This document shows positions 36,413 to 38,488 of a stretch of DNA of 38,488 nucleotides, piece by piece (positions within the stretch are counted from its first letter, which is position 1; each line of letters begins with the position of its first letter). The stretch is from Acidobacteriota bacterium (GTDB lineage Bacteria; Acidobacteriota; Terriglobia; Bryobacterales; Bryobacteraceae). The position numbers and the translations under genes are program-made. The notes beneath the pieces are model-generated. The model searched no databases. It was not told the DNA's origin and saw only the letters and a list, made by a program, of their open reading frames with translations. The stretch spans positions 1 to 38,488 of the forward strand of contig JACOSH010000182.1 in the NCBI GenBank assembly GCA_016178945.1. Direction: 5' to 3'.

Positions 36413-38488
36413 CCCTCGGCCGGATCCTTTTCCATCTCATTCTCTGTGCCGCCGCGTTCGGCCAGGCGGCGTTGCCCGGCACGGCGGCTCTGGACGCGCG
36501 GGGCGACCTGGCCGCCCAGATGGTCGAGGGCATCCATCGCTACCTGGACCGCGCGACGGCGGCCTCGGTCGCGGCGCGTCCGGCGCCCAATCGCGACCGG
36601 TTCCGCAAGATCATCGGCGCGATCGACCCGCGAGTTCCCTTCACGGCGCTGGATCTGCGCGCGACCACCTCCGGCTCGGCCCAAGTGGCGGCGGGCCCCA
36701 ACTACAAGGTGTTTGCCGTGCGCTGGCCGGTGCTGAAAGGAGTGACCGGCGAAGGCTTCCTGTTCGAGCCGGCGGGGGCGCCGGCCGCCAGAATCGTGGT
36801 TATCCCCGACGCCGATTGGACGCCGGACATCCCGCGGATCGCGGGGAGGCTGGCGGCCAGCGGGGCGCAAGTGGTGACGCCCGTGCTGATCGACCGGCGC
36901 GACACCTGGTCCGGTATCCCGGGAATCCGCATGACCAACCTGCCGCACCGCGAGTTCCTGTACCGGATGAGCTTCGAGGTGGGCCGGCACATCATCGGCT
37001 ACGAAGCGCAGAAGGTCCTGGCGCTGGTGGATTGGTTCGCGCAGCATCGCGAGCCGGTCGGCGTGTATGGTTACCGAGAGGGCGGCCTGCTGGCGCTGTA
37101 CAGCGCGGCCCTCGACACGCGCATCCAGAGCGCCGTGGTGAGCGGGTATTTCCAGTCCCGGCAGGAGGTGTGGCGCGAGCCGGTGTACCGGGATGTCTGG
37201 AATCTGCTGCGTGAGTTTGGGGACGCGGAGATCGCCGGCCTGATCGCTCCCCGCGCTCTGATTGTGGAAGCCTCGAAAGGCCCGGAGATCGCGGGCCCGC
37301 CGGCGGAGACCAAGGATCGAAGGGGCGCCGCTTCGGGACGGCTGGTGAGTCCTCCAACGGCGTCGGTCGAAGAGGAAGTGGCGCGCGCGGGACGCTTCTT
37401 TCCGGACGGCAAACTGCACCTGGCGCGCAATGAGGACCAAGCGCTGCGGCTGCTGCTGGGGCGCGCGGCGGGGCCTTCGGGAGCGCCGCCGAAGCTCGAC
37501 CCGCCCGCTCTGCGAGGGCAATTCGACGAGCTGGTGGGCTACACCCAGGGCCTGGTGGAGGAATCGCCCAAGCGGCGCGCGGAATTCTGGGCCAGCGCCG
37601 ACGACAGCTCCCCGTCGCGCTGGACCGAGACCACGCGGTTCCATCGCGACTACATCTGGGACGAAGTGATCGGCCGCCTGCCGCCGCCGTCGTTGCCCGC
37701 CAACCCGCGCACGCGGCTGGTGTACGACGAGCCCAAGTTCCGCGGCTATGAAGTGATGCTGGACGTCTGGCCGGAGGTCTTTGCGTACGGCATCCTGCTG
37801 GTCCCCAAGGATCTCCAGGCCGGCGAGCGGCGTCCCGTGGTGGTGTGCCAGCATGGGTTGGAGGGCCGTCCCAGCGATGTCGCCGATCCGCGCCAGGATA
37901 ACCCGGCCTATCATCGCTACGCCGCGCGCCTGGCCGAGGAAGGCTTCGTGGTGTACGCGCCTCAGAACCCCTACATCGGACAGGACCGCTTCCGCCAGAT
38001 CCAGCGCAAGGCGCATCCGCTGAAGCTGTCGCTGTTCTCCTTCATCCTGGGCCAGCACCAGCGGACGCTGGAGTGGCTGGCCGGCCTGCCCTTCGTCGAT
38101 CCGCAGCGAATCGGTTTCTACGGGCTGTCCTACGGAGGCAAGACCGCGGTGCGCGTGCCGCCGCTGCTCGACCGTTATGCGCTCTCGATCTGCTCGGCGG
38201 ATTTCAACGAATGGGTCTGGAAGAACACCAGCGTCACGGCCCGCTACAGCTACCTGATCACGGCCGAGTACGACATGCTGGAGTTCGATTTCGCCAACGT
38301 GGTCAACTACGGTGAGCTGGCCAACCTGATGGCGCCGCGACCGTTCATGGTGGAGCGCGGCCACGCCGACGGTGTGGCGCCCGACGAATGGGTGGCCTAC
38401 GAGTTCGCCAAGGTGCGCCGCTTCTACTCGACCAGGATGAAGTTGCCGGATCACGCCGCCATCGAGTTCTTCGACGGCCCCCACACCA
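36409..38488 (+). CDS. Tandem alpha/beta-hydrolase-like secreted protein (3' end outside window)
   Basis: The ATG at 36409 overlaps the cytochrome stop, and the frame is open for 693 codons to the window edge. A signal peptide (ILFHLILCAAAFGQA) is followed by two hydrolase-like halves. The first (about 100-330) has VVIPDADWTPDIPRIAGRLA and GVYGYREGGLLALYSAAL, where the nucleophile elbow is G-Y-R223-E-G, with Arg in place of Ser. The second (about 430 onward) has RRPVVVCQHGLEGRPSD, AARLAEEGFVVYAPQNPYIG and RIGFYGLSYGGKTAVRVPPL with Ser574 in GLSYGG, and PRPFMVERGHADGV. It resembles acetyl-xylan-esterase/dienelactone-hydrolase-type proteins of acidobacteria. The final His of the triad is probably just beyond or near the edge. 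Confidence 0.82.
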   Translation, partial: MTLGRILFHLILCAAAFGQAALPGTAALDARGDLAAQMVEGIHRYLDRATAASVAARPAPNRDRFRKIIGAIDPRVPFTALDLRATTSGSAQVAAGPNYKVFAVRWPVLKGVTGEGFLFEPAGAPAARIVVIPDADWTPDIPRIAGRLAASGAQVVTPVLIDRRDTWSGIPGIRMTNLPHREFLYRMSFEVGRHIIGYEAQKVLALVDWFAQHREPVGVYGYREGGLLALYSAALDTRIQSAVVSGYFQSRQEVWREPVYRDVWNLLREFGDAEIAGLIAPRALIVEASKGPEIAGPPAETKDRRGAASGRLVSPPTASVEEEVARAGRFFPDGKLHLARNEDQALRLLLGRAAGPSGAPPKLDPPALRGQFDELVGYTQGLVEESPKRRAEFWASADDSSPSRWTETTRFHRDYIWDEVIGRLPPPSLPANPRTRLVYDEPKFRGYEVMLDVWPEVFAYGILLVPKDLQAGERRPVVVCQHGLEGRPSDVADPRQDNPAYHRYAARLAEEGFVVYAPQNPYIGQDRFRQIQRKAHPLKLSLFSFILGQHQRTLEWLAGLPFVDPQRIGFYGLSYGGKTAVRVPPLLDRYALSICSADFNEWVWKNTSVTARYSYLITAEYDMLEFDFANVVNYGELANLMAPRPFMVERGHADGVAPDEWVAYEFAKVRRFYSTRMKLPDHAAIEFFDGPHT

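Noticed and set aside
36103-38484. Minus-strand open frame of 793 codons opposite the cytochrome and hydrolase genes
   Set aside because: The plus strand carries heme sites and GLSYGG within overlapping coupled cistrons; the minus translation has no domain.

Overview
The window is about 38.5 kb of high-GC DNA that most resembles an Acidobacteriota genome of the Solibacter/Bryobacter type. This is inferred from gene content, not from a marker gene. The pointers are a large TonB-dependent receptor with an N-terminal carboxypeptidase-regulatory-like domain, a membrane protein joining a DNA-binding HTH to a PD40/TolB propeller, a decayed duplicated-orphan-type FtsX/MacB permease, PQQ propeller proteins, a PQQ dehydrogenase/cytochrome c pair, and Tat-tagged enzymes. 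No rRNA, tRNA, CRISPR array or prophage was seen.

Layout. 1-1006 is a decaying accessory patch: the C-terminus of an ISAzo13-type transposase, a fragment of a small membrane protein gene whose intact relative lies 1.2 kb away, a multiply broken conserved hypothetical gene, and a DUF2188-like ORF. 1070-4659 (minus) holds a TonB receptor followed by a small DMT-like membrane protein. Divergent from it, 4732-6924 encodes an unusual fusion of a subclass-B3-like metallo-beta-lactamase fold to a PQQ-type propeller with two EF-hand loops. 7046-10216 is a transport operon (MFS, DUF3311, sodium:solute symporter). 10353-12931 (minus) carries a Tat-tagged URO-D-like protein and an acyl-CoA synthetase. 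13096-15214 (minus) is purS-glmS.

15363-16041 is a Phd/VapC-type toxin-antitoxin pair whose toxin gene has a one-base frameshift. It is followed by a DUF2332 gene and an orphan gluconate-2-dehydrogenase-subunit-3-like gene. 17623-19022 is an ECF sigma/anti-sigma pair divergent from a small membrane protein gene. The gap between them contains two mirror-image copies of the same promoter-like element. 19023-25663 encodes an AddA/AddB-like helicase-nuclease pair. Just upstream sits a complete miniature transcription unit (near-consensus promoter, 5' hairpin, RBS, 21-codon Lys/Ala/Pro ORF, strong terminator).

26019-28311 has lctP and rlpA diverging from overlapping start codons. 28324-31681 has the HTH/PD40 membrane protein divergent from a secreted protein made of three homologous repeats. 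31700-32093 is the permease relic, into which the 3' end of a radical SAM/SPASM gene runs. 33175-38488 contains a TIGR01777-type epimerase and a tightly coupled trio: PQQ dehydrogenase, diheme cytochrome c and a tandem alpha/beta-hydrolase cut by the window edge.

Two window-wide patterns stand out. A family of (GGCAAAA)n near-palindromic repeats sits after genes at two to four sites. Several genes also have a -10-like hexamer only 6-11 nt before the ATG and no Shine-Dalgarno, suggesting frequent leaderless or near-leaderless transcripts.
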